A stretch of DNA of 64,000 nucleotides from Pleurostoma richardsiae (taxonomy: Eukaryota > Ascomycota > Sordariomycetes > Calosphaeriales > Pleurostomataceae). The DNA lies in contig JANBVO010000024.1 of assembly GCA_030052745.1 (NCBI GenBank), forward strand, positions 186,001 to 250,000, given 5' to 3'. Under the pieces are notes generated by a model, which was not told the origin of the DNA, did not search any database, and was given only the letters and a program-made list of their open reading frames with translations. The position numbers and the translations under genes are program-made. Below are positions 1 through 12,557 of this stretch, in pieces. Numbering within the stretch: position 1 is the first letter of the stretch; every line of letters starts with the position of its first letter.

Positions 1-3000
1 AGGGTCCGAGTTTAGATGTGACCTTTGTACACACTTCTCTGGACTCTCATGTTTCACTTTCTCTTTTTCTGTCTTCCTGAGCTTCCATGGGCCCTCCGGC
101 GAAATCTTATAAGCTTTTTTTGACTGATAGGTTGGACAAGGTGGTGGGAAGTTGTCCCGTTGATAGAGCAATGGCATCCACAGAGAAATTGGCGTGCCCT
201 CGACCGAGTTGAGAATCATGGACCCTACGTTGGCTGCCCTCTGTGACCGCTTACAGGAGTGCCTGTTTGGAGAAGATTTATTGTTGTGCAGCTGTCTGTT
301 GTGCGTGAGATCCTCTATTGGATTGGACCGAGAATTGATTGAAGAGAGGCGTGAGGACAGTCTGTAGAACCGCACTGAGTGGACAATCAACTACAGATAA
401 GATGCCGTCTAGCCTGCCAGCCTGCTAATCCTTAGGCGTGAACTGTCACAAAGCTCGCTTTCGTATTTCCTTCATGTTGCCCGGACGGCCTCTTCCCTAG
501 AGGCAAGGACGGACGTCTATATGGTTGACAAAGCATAGGATGGAGGAGAAAGATAGACATCGCGAACTAGCAGTCTCGGAATTGAACTGAATCAATCTCA
601 AGGTATTATAACTTCCTAACACGACGGGCCGTGATGGGCATCCCGCGCTTCCGCTCTGTGGGGGGGAGGCTGCGGCGGTGTCGGTCCTTCCGGCGGGACG
701 TCTTTACGGCGGGGTCTCGAGTTATCACCACCGAGACGCGCAGAAGACGATGCATGCACGAACCTGACACCCAATAGACCGAATCCTGTACCAGAGGTTT
801 GGGTCAGGTAGACCCTCGAGGTGGCCTCAGAGTTGCATCAAACTAGCCGCAGAGACCTGGAGTCGATCTCGTCCGAACTGGACTGCCTTCATGCATGAAC
901 ATCAGATGTTTCTCTGTTTCGAAGATCAAACACGGGCTGCATGGGGGACAACTTCACAGGTCATGCAAGGCTGAACTGGAAAGTCGCTGTCACAGGAGAA
1001 GTTGCAACCATGAGGCTACTGTGATGAGTTGAGGCGCATGCTTTTTTACGCTTCAAGAAGTTCATCAAATGAATTTGCCCAACCAAGGCATGGCGAGCTT
1101 GGGTCTCAGCTGGTCTCTACTCTATCACACCTACGCTAAGCCGAGAAAAGGACCGATGAGAAAGCACTGGAGCGGTCGGAGCGTCGACGCTCGGCCGCGT
1201 AACAAGCTTCCCTACTGGAGGCATGGGGTCGACTCTCGAGGCGCGGACCACCATACACCAGGCCACATCAACACCATGTCGGCGAGCAAAAACGCCATCA
1301 ACCCCTCTTTCTGCTGGTTTCCATGGCTGGGCGATGGTGGTGAGGCTGGGCTGTTGTTTATCGGCAACAGACGCTTTGTTTCGTGTTCATGGTCAGGGGT
1401 CTGTTTCAGATGTGGGTTCCGTCACCGTTGGTCACCCGCATGTGCACTGTGCAGGTCACACTGGATGGCCAAGTCAACAGGAGCCCACGGGGACTCCAGG
1501 CCCCATGGTGCAAAGAAGCAAGATGCCACGGAACGTCCATGGGGAGGACAGCGCCTGACCTTTTATAGACACAATTCTGATTGTTTGTGTCGAAATGACA
1601 AGCTTCTTGGCGAGAACCCGCAGGCATTACTATTAGAGCAGGCCTGAGCATTTCGCAACGCGTCGCGGGGACAAAAACAACGCACGCGACGAACTGACAC
1701 CCGCGGCTAGCGTTCCAGTAACGCAGGAAATAATGTCCGAGAATGCTTGCTTGGCCAGGAGCCCACTTCACCAGAGGGTCCGTCCGCGTCCGTCGGTGAA
1801 GCGAGCAAGATTGGGAAATTGCCGTTATTTCGCAGGAGCCGGCAACGGCAATGCACGGAATCGCGACCGCTGCCCCTGCTAGCCGCGATTTCTGAAGGGG
1901 TCTATCGAGGCATTAATCGCCTCAATATTCAGCGGGGACTCTAGAGCAGAGCCGACCTATCCAGGCGGCCCAGTCAGCCACTTGACGACTGAAAGTCGGA
2001 GGCCGGCGCTCCACCTGGAGCCGAGGTGGCCCAGCGTTTCCTGCTTATTCCCAGTGGACGGAATTTCGAAGTAGCGTAAATAGCCACAAAAGTACTGGCC
2101 TTTTAACGCTCAGGGGTCCCCAGCTGTAATGTACGCAGCCAACCGTGCCGAGGAAGGCCGAATCTTAAGACGGTAAAGAAGATCTGAGCTTGGGGTGAAG
2201 CCGTTTCCACTCTAGTGCTCAGTTCTAGAAGGGACCTCCGGAGAGTCGGAGACAGTCTCGGCGGTTACGCCACACAGTGGAGAGAGCCGTCTGCAGGCGC
2301 CAGCAAGCCCGGGAGAGATACGGGAGGTGGGCTTTGTCCAACGGAGCCCCTGTCTTGTCATGGCGCGAGAGATACCGCCGGAAGCCAGGGAAGCCATCGT
2401 CAACGAGGCCGGGAGGGTTTCGGGATGGTTCGTCTGTGTAACATCGTCACCGCTTTCGGTCGTGCAAGCACTCTCTCCTGCCGCAGGAATTTGGTGCAGG
2501 ACATACAAGTTTCTGGCTGGACAGGCGCTGTGGGTTTCGATGAGTGTCAGGTGTAAGCATCTGACGGAAACATACAACCCCAGCGTTGTTCATGATCAAG
2601 AGTCTCCCGCCTGCCCGAAGAGCCGGCCTGCGGCGCACAAAGGCGTTGCCAAGTAAATTTGAGGCATTTCATGTCTGATTTCGATAGACAGTGACAATAT
2701 ACCTGCCCGGTGGCCAAGCCGCCGATATGTGAATCCCGTCGAGGGCCGAGACAGGACAAATAGTCGGTCACTCGAGACCCTGACTGCATGGAGCTCCGCG
2801 GGCGGGGCGACAGACAGCTCTGGGCCGGCCGGAGGCAGCTGCGGAGAGGGAGCACCCGGCAAGTTTTCGCTCTGGCTCGTCGCAGGAAGGCTCGGAAGAC
2901 CAGGCCCAGGTTGCGTGCGGCGAGGCCGACTGCCGGTCAGCGCAATGGAATGGAACCCCATTGGAGCGTGTCAGCCGCGACAGGCGTTTGTTGGGTGGGT

Positions 3001-5218
3001 GGGCTCGGCATCGTCGGTCGAAACGCTCGGAGGAAGATCGGTAGGTGCGTATGACGTAGTGCGAGTCGAAGCTGAGGCACTTTACGCTGCGCAACAGCAT
3101 CGAATTTTTCCAGTCCGTCCTATCTGCAGGCGGCGCGGTACATAGTGCACGCACAAGGGCTTGACGGCACAATTGAGGCATTGATTGATTGACGCATAAC
3201 TAGCTGAACATGAGCGGTATCCCTTTACTCTTGGCTCTGGACGGCGGTTGGAGGAGGACCTGCGCACCTGAGAGACAACAGGTCGGATCTTCATGGAGGT
3301 GACATCCGCCGTATTACTAGTGCCACCGCCCAGGAGCAGGAGCAGGGTGTCGGCAAGGCGTTCGCTGTGCCGCCGATGGATGTGAATCGGTTGCGAGTCG
3401 GTAATGGTTTACGGAGAAAGAAGTGTTGGTTAGCAGGTACTAGCGCAGCCAAGACTCTCAATCGCGATCCACGCCCCCCCACAACAGCTTGGGGTTTGGA
3501 CAATCCCACGAGGGGAATAACTTAGACAGAAGGGGGACGACGGACGGGACTCGGAGTACGGTGCGGGACGGGTATTCTCGCACGCAGCTGTGTTAAAAGG
3601 ATGAGGTAAGGTAGTGCGACCTTGCTTGACTCAGATAAGAGGCTCGACGGCAACCCCTGCTAGAGCGCATCTAGCCAGTCAAAGCTCCAATGGTGAGCAT
3701 GGGTCATCCCGGTTGCAGCGTCATGACGACCAAAGCGAGGTGCTAAAAGCTTGTTGTGCGTATCGCTGGTCCGGGAGTGCGGGAGGAGGGGGGAAACAAA
3801 CACACAGTACGGGTGTTGTGTACTGAGTAATTCCTGACAGCGAACGATGTACGGAGGAGAGCAGGTCAGGTAGACACACTCGAGGCTGTTGTTCATGACA
3901 CTCCCATGGCCGGATGCGCCAGCATGCCTGAGGTATAGAAGAAGCTTTTCGACCATTCCAAAGCTGGGGAGCCGCCTCAAAACAACGCGTCAATTGCATC
4001 AAACCACCCCGGCTAGAGCTGTCACGATGTCAATTGAGCCCCTCGGCACAAAGAGGATCTTAGATTAGTCGTGTTTTGACCGCCAGAATCGCAATTTTTT
4101 CTTCCTCGCTTTTCCGTCCTGTTTCGTAGGGCCGAAGGCGAGGGAACGAACAACAGCACAGAGAAAAAAAATCCCTCACGAGTGAGCCCTGAGATAAAAT
4201 CGAGCAGGTACGGGGGTGGAGACCTGCAGCGAGGTACCTCCGACCTGCAAGACGGAAAGCAGACTGAGGCGAGCGGCGGCGCCGGTGGGGCCCACGGGTA
4301 CTTGTTTACTTTGCGAGATTAATGTAGCTCGATTGTGACTTGCAACTGGCTGAGTTGCCATTGGCCGGAGCTGGGATGTCTGGCCGGTGATTGGAGAAGA
4401 GCCAGGGAGGCCTTGCCAATATGGGAAAGACGACATGATGTTAATCGAGGATGGACAGCCAGAGCCCGCACGGTGCCAGGGCGAAGAATGCCGGCGCAGC
4501 TGCACAAGACACAGGCCGCAGCGGCACGGTCTGACAGGTGGTCAGGGACTGTGCGGGGCCGCATGTACCTCCTAGCTCAAGGCTTGCCAGGTACCTCGGA
4601 CAAGGTATTTTGCAGCTTCGCAGGCAAATGCGCGCTACGGATGGAATTGCCTTTGTGCTTGCGCCGGATAGCTCGCTCATCTGGTGTGCTCGTCGCTCAC
4701 TCACACACGCGCAGATGCTGGGTAAGGTAGAGGTACCACGTACCGTGGGGACCTTGGGGGGGGTGACTGCCAGAGACCAAATAAAACAGGAAGCTTCCAC
4801 CCACCATCCGTGTCCGTCCCTCTCTCCTCTCTTTCCTTTTCTCAACACCCACGAAGGACCTTTACCACATAAGGGATTCCGTTCGAGCTCGTGAGGTGCT
4901 TCCAATCCTCCCCCTCCTCTCTCCACTCCATCTTGCCGAGTTGCGTGCTGCTTAATCCATCTTTTCTTCCTCGCTGCGTGATAGCCATCGCCCAGCAGGT
5001 CGAACCTTCCCAGCACCACTTAGGTCATCAAAACAAACTCTTCACCTCCCGCGTCGCCCGGACCACAACCCGCAGTTCTTCCCGCCAGACTTACTTTAAT
5101 ATTAATTCCTGCGCGCCGCTTCCATTCGACGTGATACCAACTTACTTCTTCCGTCTTTCAACTCCCGCGACCTGTTTATATTCGATACCGCAGCTCGTCT
5201 GCCCCGCGACAGCCCACC
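1..5218. other. long non-coding region upstream of pma1
   Basis: No convincing gene was found. The open frames here (the longest at 1069-1647, about 190 codons) have no recognisable domain, no coherent splice structure and poor codon bias. The last 400 bases or so look like the promoter and leader of the proton-pump gene. There is a pyrimidine-rich tract at about 4810-4860, then a leader with no ATG until 5219. The rest is ordinary mixed-composition sequence in which I see no repeat or transposon. Confidence 0.6.
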
Positions 5219-5222
5219 ATGG
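4805..5222 (+). promoter_or_regulatory. pma1 promoter-proximal tract and AUG-free leader
   Basis: CT-rich runs at about 4810-4860 and 4900-4960 resemble the pyrimidine tracts that precede transcription starts of strongly expressed fungal genes. From about 4850 to 5218 I find no ATG on the + strand, so a ribosome scanning this leader meets no upstream start. The start context CCCACCATGG at 5213-5222 is close to an ideal Kozak sequence. The exact transcription start cannot be seen. Confidence 0.5.
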
Positions 5223-8200
5223 CTGAGTCTAATTCCGCTACCAGCCCCGCGCTGAACACGCAAATCGAGTCAGGAAAGTTTGACGAGAAGGATCCTGCGC
5301 CTGCCGCCCCCGCGGCATCCAAGCCCAAGGTTCAGGACGACGATGAGGATGAGGACATCGATGCTCTGATCGACGAGCTCGAGTCCCAGGATGGCCACAT
5401 CGATGAAGAGGATGAGGAGAATGAGACCCCGGGCAGTGGACGTGTGGTGCCCGAGGAGCTGCTCCAGACCGACACGCGAGTGGTGAGTGCTTTTCCCCTC
5501 CACTTTCACACGCTGTACCAAGCCGGCAAGCAATTCTATGCGGAGCTCAATGGGGTGTGCGATGTGATGATCAGATGGTGTTACGAGGCCTTTGCTCTAC
5601 CATGGCTCTCTCCATCCCTGCTGCGCCATGGAATTCGACCCGCTTTTTGTTTCGGCAATCAGTGAGACTCTAGCAGTCAATTGCTAACACAATTCACAGG
5701 GTCTGACGGAGCAGGAGGTCATTGCGAGACGTCGCAAGTACGGTCTCAACCAGATGAAGGAGGAGAAGGAGAACTTGGTCCTCAAGTTCCTCAGCTTCTT
5801 CATCGGACCTATCCAGTTCGTCATGGAGGCTGCTGCCGTCCTGTGAGTATCTCCCCATCAATCCTGCGAATTCCGAACGTCTCCCGCACCCGGTGTTGCC
5901 GGAAGAGTTTTTTTGGGGCATGCACGGGCCACCAGCCGGAAATGCATGTGGGTATCCCACCTGTCGCTAGCTCCGTGTTCACAGAACCGAAGCCGGACCA
6001 TGTGGAGCTTCGTGCTCTTGGTTCCGGTTGGTTTGAGGGACAGGAGCAGCGGCCCGCATGGCTTGTATCATGCTTTTCGGCTGCGTGTTCCCAAGGCGTG
6101 CACGGAGACAACTCTTGCGCTCTAGGTGGAATTCATGCTAATTGCCTGACAGTGCTGCTGGTCTGGAAGATTGGGTCGATTTCGGTGTCATCTGCGGTCT
6201 GCTTATGCTTAACGCCGCCGTCGGTTTCATTCAGGAGTTCCAGGCTGGATCTATCGTCGAGGAGCTGAAGAAGACTCTTGCTCTTAAGGCTGTTGTCCTC
6301 CGTGACGGCACTCTCAAGGAGGTTGAGGCTCCCGAGGTCGTCCCCGGTGATATCCTCCAGGTCGAGGAGGGTACTATTATCCCCGCCGATGGTCGTATTG
6401 TCACCGATGATGCCTTCCTCCAGGTCGATCAGTCTGCTATCACCGGCGAGTCCCTGGCTGTTGACAAGCACAAGGGCGACCAGTGCTACGCGTCGTCGGC
6501 TGTCAAGCGTGGCGAGGCCTTCGTCGTCATTACTGCTACTGGTGACAACACCTTCGTCGGTCGCGCCGCCGCTCTCGTCAACGCCGCTTCCGCTGGAACC
6601 GGTCACTTCACTGAGGTCCTGAACGGCATTGGCACGATCCTCCTGGTTCTCGTTATCTTCACCAACCTGGTCGTCTGGATTTCCAGCTTCTACCGCAGCA
6701 ACCCCATCGTTCACATCCTGGAGTACACCCTGGCCATCACCATCATTGGTGTCCCCGTCGGTCTCCCCGCTGTCGTCACCACCACCATGGCTGTCGGCGC
6801 CGCCTACCTCGCCAAGAAGAAGGCTATCGTCCAGAAGCTGTCTGCCATCGAGTCGCTTGCTGGTGTCGAGATTCTCTGCTCCGACAAGACCGGTACTCTG
6901 ACCAAGAACAAGCTCTCTCTCGCTGAGCCCTACTGCGTCGCTGGCGTTGACCCTGAGGACCTCATGCTCACTGCCTGCCTTGCTGCTTCCCGCAAGAAGA
7001 AGGGTATTGACGCTATCGACAAGGCTTTCCTCAAGTCTCTGCGCTACTACCCTCGCGCCAAGTCTGTTCTGTCCAAGTACAAGGTCATTGACTTCCACCC
7101 CTTCGATCCTGTCTCCAAGAAGGTCCAAGCCGTTGTCGAGTCCCCCCAGGGCGAGCGCATCACCTGCGTGAAGGGTGCGCCTCTTTTCGTTCTGAAGACT
7201 GTCGAGGAGGACCACCCCATCCCTGAGGATATCGACCAGGCCTACAAGAACAAGGTTGCCGAGTTCGCTACCCGTGGTTTCCGTTCCCTTGGTGTCGCCC
7301 GCAAGCGTGGTGAGGGTGCCTGGGAGATTCTCGGCATCATGCCCTGCTCTGACCCTCCCCGTCACGACACTGCTCGCACTATCAACGAGGCCAAGTCTCT
7401 CGGTCTGTCCATCAAGATGTTGACTGGTGATGCCGTCGGTATTGCCCGTGAGACTTCCCGTCAGCTTGGTCTCGGCACCAACGTCTACAACGCTGAGCGT
7501 CTCGGTCTCGGTGGCGGTGGTGACATGCCTGGTTCCGAGGTCTACGATTTCGTCGAGGCTGCTGATGGTTTCGCCGAGGTCTTCCCCCAGCACAAGTACA
7601 ACGTCGTCGAGATCCTGCAGCAGCGTGGCTACCTCGTCGCCATGACTGGTGACGGTGTCAACGATGCTCCCTCCCTGAAGAAGGCCGATACTGGTATTGC
7701 TGTCGAGGGTGCCTCTGATGCCGCCCGCTCCGCCGCCGATATCGTCTTCCTTGCTCCTGGTCTGGGTGCTATCATTGACGCTCTGAAGACCTCTCGCCAG
7801 ATCTTCCACCGTATGTACGCCTACGTCGTCTACCGTATCGCCCTGTCCATCCACCTTGAGATCTACCTTGGTCTCTGGATTGCTATTCTCAACCGGTCGC
7901 TTAACATTGAGCTGGTCGTCTTCATCGCCATCTTTGCCGATGTCGCCACCCTTGCCATTGCCTACGACAACGCTCCTTTCTCCAAGACCCCCGTCAAGTG
8001 GAACCTGCCCAAGCTGTGGGGTATGTCCGTCCTCCTCGGTGTCGTCCTTGCCGTCGGTACCTGGATTACTGTCACTACCATGTACGCCCAGGGTGAGAAC
8101 GGCGGTATTGTCCAGAACTTCGGAAAGCTCGACGAGGTCGTCTTCCTTGAGGTTTCCCTGACTGAGAACTGGCTCATCTTCATCACCCGTGCCAACGGTC

Positions 8201-8573
8201 CCTTCTGGTCTTCCATCCCCTCGTGGCAGCTCAGCGGTGCTATCCTGATCGTCGACATCCTCGCCACCTGCTTCACCATCTGGGGTTGGTTCATTGGTGG
8301 CCAGACGTCCATCGTCGCCGTCGTCCGTATCTGGATCTTCTCCTTCGGTGTCTTCTGCATCCTGGGAGGTGTCTACTACTTCCTCCAGGACTCCGTTGGC
8401 TTTGACAACCTCATGCACGGCAAGAGCCCCAAGGGCAACCAGAAGCAGCGCTCCCTTGAGGACTTTGGTAAGCTCATCCACTTCCTGGCAAAATGTTCTA
8501 GATTTCATCTAACATGCCTTCCACAGTTGTCTCTCTCCAGCGTGTCTCCACGCAGCACGAGAAGTCGCAGTAA
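5219..8573 (+). CDS. pma1: plasma membrane H+-ATPase (P-type, PMA1)
   Basis: This is the ATP-driven proton pump of the plasma membrane, which sets membrane potential and cytosolic pH. Exons are 5219-5482, 5700-5842, 6153-8467 and 8527-8573, with GT-AG introns, giving 922 residues (Neurospora's is about 920). The N-terminus is acidic (residues about 40-70), followed by P-type core motifs: TGES in the actuator domain, CSDKTGT with the phosphorylated aspartate at residue 380, and [10 protein letters not shown] in the hinge. The tail RVSTQHEK has Ser915-Thr916, matching the yeast pair whose phosphorylation relieves autoinhibition. Codon use is extremely biased to C/G third positions, typical of very high expression. 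The bias also creates a long spurious antisense frame. Identity is certain and exon ends are well supported. Confidence 0.98.
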
Positions 8574-8990
8574 ATCTAGTATTGCTGTCGATATTCCCAC
8601 ATTGTTGCTCCGTTGGGCTTGCAACCAATTCTTCAGTGTCAATACCTTTTCTAGCTGATCTTGGGTAGTCCGTTGCGTGATATCCCAGGGGCTTGGCGTT
8701 GCATCCGGATCCAGATGACGCAGATAGGTGGCCACGTACTTTACCGATTTTCTCTTTGTTAAGATTTGTACAAAAGACAGTCGAGGGGAGAGGTCTTCAT
8801 ACCCCGTCACAGTTCATTAGACGAAACTAATCAATCCAAAACTGTAAAATCATCTTTTGGATGTTGTATTGTGCTGTTGCTATCTTGCTCACTTGGATAA
8901 CCGCTTGATGTGCCTAAGTACGATGTACCTTCTCCGGGGCTTAATGACCCAGAAAGGCTGGTCATATGCCGGCTATACTGGGCAATCGTT
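8574..8990. other. convergent 3' region between pma1 and the ABM gene
   Basis: About 417 bases between two converging stop codons. It presumably holds both 3' untranslated regions. No gene or repeat seen. Confidence 0.6.
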
Positions 8991-9394
8991 CTATGCGGGT
9001 ACTACCACGTCCTTGCTCGTGTCCAACTCCTCATGCCTTCTCAAGTCCATCGGTTGGTCCAGTAAAGGTACCACATATGGATCAAAGGTCTTCCAGTATG
9101 GGTTCCCGAGATGATATTTCTGGCTCTATACGCCACGCGACGTCAATAATTAGGCCTAGCAGCAGGTCGCACTTGTATACCAAGCAGCAGAAACAGGTCA
9201 CTCACGCCCTCATTCTCGTAACGTTCCACGATGGTGAACGATCGGGGGTCGTGGACGCTCTGCATGACGAACCAGTCGAGGGTCTCTTTATCCTTGCTGT
9301 AGACTCGGGATGCCTCAATCAGCTTGGCCTTCAGCTTGTCGACGGAGCCTGGCTCATCATTGGCGTGTAGGTGGACAGTGATAGTGTAGACCAT
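8991..9394 (-). CDS. small antibiotic-biosynthesis-monooxygenase (ABM) domain protein
   Basis: A 105-residue protein with one intron: exons 9206-9394 and 8991-9119, donor GTGAGT, acceptor CCAG. It starts MVYTITVHLHAND and continues through a dimeric alpha+beta-barrel pattern (WFVMQSVHDP, FTIVERYENEG, then NPYWKTFDPYV after the intron). This matches the ABM/quinol-monooxygenase-like superfamily. Such proteins oxidise small aromatic or quinol substrates or only bind them, so no substrate can be given. There is no signal peptide and it is probably cytosolic. A TATA-like element lies about 110 bases upstream, suggesting inducible expression. No biosynthetic cluster surrounds it. Intron phase closes exactly, so the model is firm; the activity is inferred from fold only. 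Confidence 0.8.
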
Positions 9395-10038
9395 GGTGGC
9401 GGTTGCAGCTGAGTATTTTTAAAGGGTAGTTGTGGAAAAGTGCTCAAGCCAACTGCCAGTTCGAGTGTATTGTGGGAGTTTGGGGCGGTTGTGTGCTATG
9501 CTTATATAAATGGAGGCTCTGCGGTGTTTGAGTCAGGGAGGATCGTCCCACTGGCGTGGCCTGAAGAGCCATTGTTATCCCCGATGCACCTGGCTGATTC
9601 CAGGTACCCCTCCCTTAGAACATCGCAACTATCTAGACAGGGGGTGGGCTCACATATATGATAGATTGACGTGACGGGACTTCAGTCACATCAAACAAAT
9701 CCAACCAAAAGGCAAGGGAGATGCTGTTGAATAAGTGAGCCGCCGTTGAGAGAGAAAAACAGCTCTGGTGAAGTGAAGCACGTGACTACTGTGATCGTGA
9801 CAAAATCGATATCAAGCAAGCTTTGGCTCACAGCTCACCTCCCATTCACCTTGACGACCTGTCCACCCGAGGCTGCCTTCACTCCTGTCCCTTCCTATTA
9901 TTTTTTTAACGCGAAGCCCAAACCGGCGTCTTGCGGCATGTCATCTTGACAACAACAACAAGCCCTTTGCCTTCACCTTCTCTCCCCCGCCACTCTCCAA
10001 GAATCGACTCAAAGACCCATGGTGGCCACTCAGCCAAG
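9395..10038. other. divergent promoter region, ABM gene / DCAF4-like gene
   Basis: About 640 bases between two diverging start codons. It contains the TATA-like element for the minus-strand gene and a CT-rich leader (about 9930-10030) for the plus-strand gene. No other feature seen. Confidence 0.5.
9501..9510 (-). promoter_or_regulatory. TATA-like element upstream of the ABM gene
   Basis: The minus strand reads TTTATATAAG, about 107-116 bases upstream of the ABM start codon at 9394. Position and sequence suit a TATA box. It is an inference from sequence only. Confidence 0.4.
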
Positions 10039-11774
10039 ATGAGCCGGCAATCCGAAATCCCGGGTTACTATTTTGGTATTTATTCACGCCTCTTGTTCAG
10101 TAACCCAGCAGAGCCTAACTGCCGTCCGCAGACCCCGAGAGAAACCGGTACTTCAAGATCGAGCGCAACCAAACCGCTCCCGCTGGTGCCTCATGGTCGG
10201 CCACCGCTGTTAAGCGCCGCAAAGTCGAAGACAAGGAGGCCACTAAAGCGAAAAAGCAGCTGGAGCTGATCAAGAGCAGAATCCAGCGAGCCAAGTTGCT
10301 CGCTGAACCGTCAACCGGCGGCTTTCTCCAGCGAGAGTTGGGCGCCAGCGTTCCCGACCTTACTGAGGCTATTTGGGCGAAGGGCTTGAGGGACAAGGGT
10401 GAAATTCCCTTTGTGTATGCCAACGGCCCCGAGAGGCCGAAAGTACCGAATATTCCAGGCTTCTATGTTGATGGCTCCGACCATAAGACGGGTCTTGGTG
10501 CTGTGTATGGTAGTATGTTAATCACCTCCTGACTGACGCGACCAATCTGTTCTTTTGTCTTCTAGTACTGACAGATGCTTAGCCCTGGGAGACAGAGACT
10601 TGTACTCATGCTATATTCCCACGGACGCAAACGACAGGTATGTCTAGTTCTCTCGGGACAGCTCTAGAGGACGACGGAGGCCTAACCATGTACAAGGGTT
10701 CGCTTCGCGACTGATGAGGCAGCTCCTGAACAACTCACTCACACACTGCGGAGGGAGTTGATCCCAGTTCCGTACATGTCGTCGATCAAATACCACGCCC
10801 CAAGCAACTCGATGCTGCTCACCTCCCGCGAGCCCCGGGCTGCAAATGGACTCTCGTTCTTCTCACCACCCTTGAGACGCGACGAAGAAGGCCCGGTCTG
10901 GGGTCTGGGAGAGAGTGAGTTTCCTCGAGCCATGATTCTCGTCTAGCGTCCCTGTGCTTCGTTCGACATTTTGCTGACAGCAGCGACCAGGCCAGCATTA
11001 CATCATGGTATCCCTCAATTCGCTGAGTGGCCACGACAACATGGTCGTCAACACCTGTGAGGCCGCGTCGGACGCCTCCTCGGTTACCTGCCTGGTTGGC
11101 GCCAACACCGGCATCATTCGCTTGCGCACTAACGGCTCCGTGAGCTACCTGACCCCCAAACCCGATCCCGAGGAGGTCGTGCATCACAACCCGGAGCCCA
11201 AGGACTACCCGACGGACATCTTTAGCATAGACTTCCAGCGCGGCGGCCACCCGGAGGTCTTCTTCGCTGGCGGGCGCCCCGGCCGCCTGTGGATGTGCGA
11301 CATCCGCACCCCCGTCCAGGAGTGGGACTGGATGCGACACCCGAGCTCCATCGCGCACGTGCGCTCCGTCAGCGAGCACCGCGTCCTGGCCCTGGGCCCC
11401 CGCAGCGCCATGGCCGTCTACGACATCCGGGCCGGCTGGAAGGAGAGCGCCGAGCCGTGCGTGCGGTTCCCCGAGTACCGCAACCGGGAGCACGTCTACA
11501 TCGGCGCGGCGGCCGAGCCGGAGATCGGAGTCGTCGCGGCCGCGCACGACGACGGCAAGGTCGCCATCTACTCCGTCAACAGCGGGCCCGCCGGCTGCCG
11601 GCGCCGGGCGTGGACGCCCTCGCTGCGGACCCGTCGGCAGGCCCGGTCCAGTGCATGATGTTCCAGACTATGCCTCTGGAGACGCACCCGAGCCTGTGGG
11701 TGGGCGTGGGCCCCTACGTCAAGAAGATCTCCTTCGGCACCAGTGACGACGGTACCGAGGACGAGACGTGGTGA
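10039..11774 (+). pseudogene. DCAF4-like WD40 protein, reading frame broken by an apparent 1-nt loss
   Basis: Exons are 10039-10075, 10132-10509, 10583-10637, 10697-10914 and 10991-11774. The N-terminus IPGYYFDPERNRYFKIE is the signature of DCAF4/WDR21-type proteins, WD40 substrate receptors proposed for CUL4-DDB1 ubiquitin ligases. Blade-like segments follow, such as LWMCDIRTP, MAVYDIRAGW and DGKVAIYSVNSG. At 11584-11586 the frame shifts by one. After VNSG the coherent protein continues one frame back as ARRLPAPGVDALAADPSAG and runs to the stop at 11772. The total is one base short of 491 codons, so one lost G in a G run restores about 490 residues. This may be a sequencing error rather than a true pseudogene. 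A weak 77-nt GT-AG intron (11575-11651) would also restore frame but would remove good coding sequence. Confidence 0.7.
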
Positions 11775-12557
11775 AAGGAAAGTCGGAGAGCTCGGAGGTT
11801 CATAGCTTCCCCATTGGTGGGAAGACTCCCTGTAAGTGTTGTGTTGGTTTGTCCTCTCGGAAAGGATGATTACGGTTGCTTCTCTACGGTTACGGATTTT
11901 CGATGCCCTCCCTGAGTGAGGATGACAGTTGCTTTCGACACACGGGGTTCACATATCAACGTTCTGCTCTTGGAACGCGACAGGACGATATCTGCCAAGC
12001 GCCTGGCTGGCATATGGCAAGGGGATGATATCGACGGCCGGTGATGATTCTGCCATGAACTCTCACCTTCACATTTGACGGCCATACATACTCACGATGG
12101 AAAGGAAGGCGTTCCTCGGTTGCTTTATCTGCTTCCTGCGAGATGATACCCCCATGTTCAGAGTACGCCTCTATAGTGATTGATCATTACCAAGAATACA
12201 TGCCTTCCTTGTCCCCCGCGAGTGAAAGAATGAAGTACGCCCCTTATGTCTTCCTTTAAGGACAATCCGACCTCATAACGGTCAGCCGCACATCCCTTTC
12301 CTTTTCCTTTTGCCGACCTGGTTTTGCCCTAACCTTGAAAGCCATTACCCTTCAAAGTCCCCCATGAACCGTTCCGTTTTACGCCGGCTGTGACTCTGAT
12401 AAGTCGATGCGAGCCCAACTCCTGTCTGTGAGATGCGATCTATAAGTAAGAAAAGTACGATGCCGGAACCAGAAAGAAAAAGAGCGGAGGCGGAGGTGGC
12501 TCGATGCCCATCTCTGCAGCCTTCAAAGATGATATCCTCTGCCTCCGAAGCCCAGGA
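11775..12557. other. convergent intergenic region
   Basis: About 780 bases between the converging DCAF4-like and bZIP genes. No gene, repeat or RNA gene recognised. Confidence 0.6.

Noticed and set aside
1069-1647. 192-codon plus-strand open frame in the left region
   Set aside because: No domain, erratic codon use, overlaps several other random frames on both strands, and no splice context.
6133-8508. 791-codon open frame on the strand opposite pma1
   Set aside because: It mirrors the pma1 third exon. Extreme C/G third-position bias in the sense gene removes antisense stops; the product is a low-complexity acidic sequence with no domain.
11584-11590. Programmed -1 frameshifting in the DCAF4-like gene
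   Set aside because: The zero-frame codons GGG CCC do not form an X XXY YYZ slippery heptamer in the required phase, and re-pairing would be poor. A base loss is the simpler explanation.
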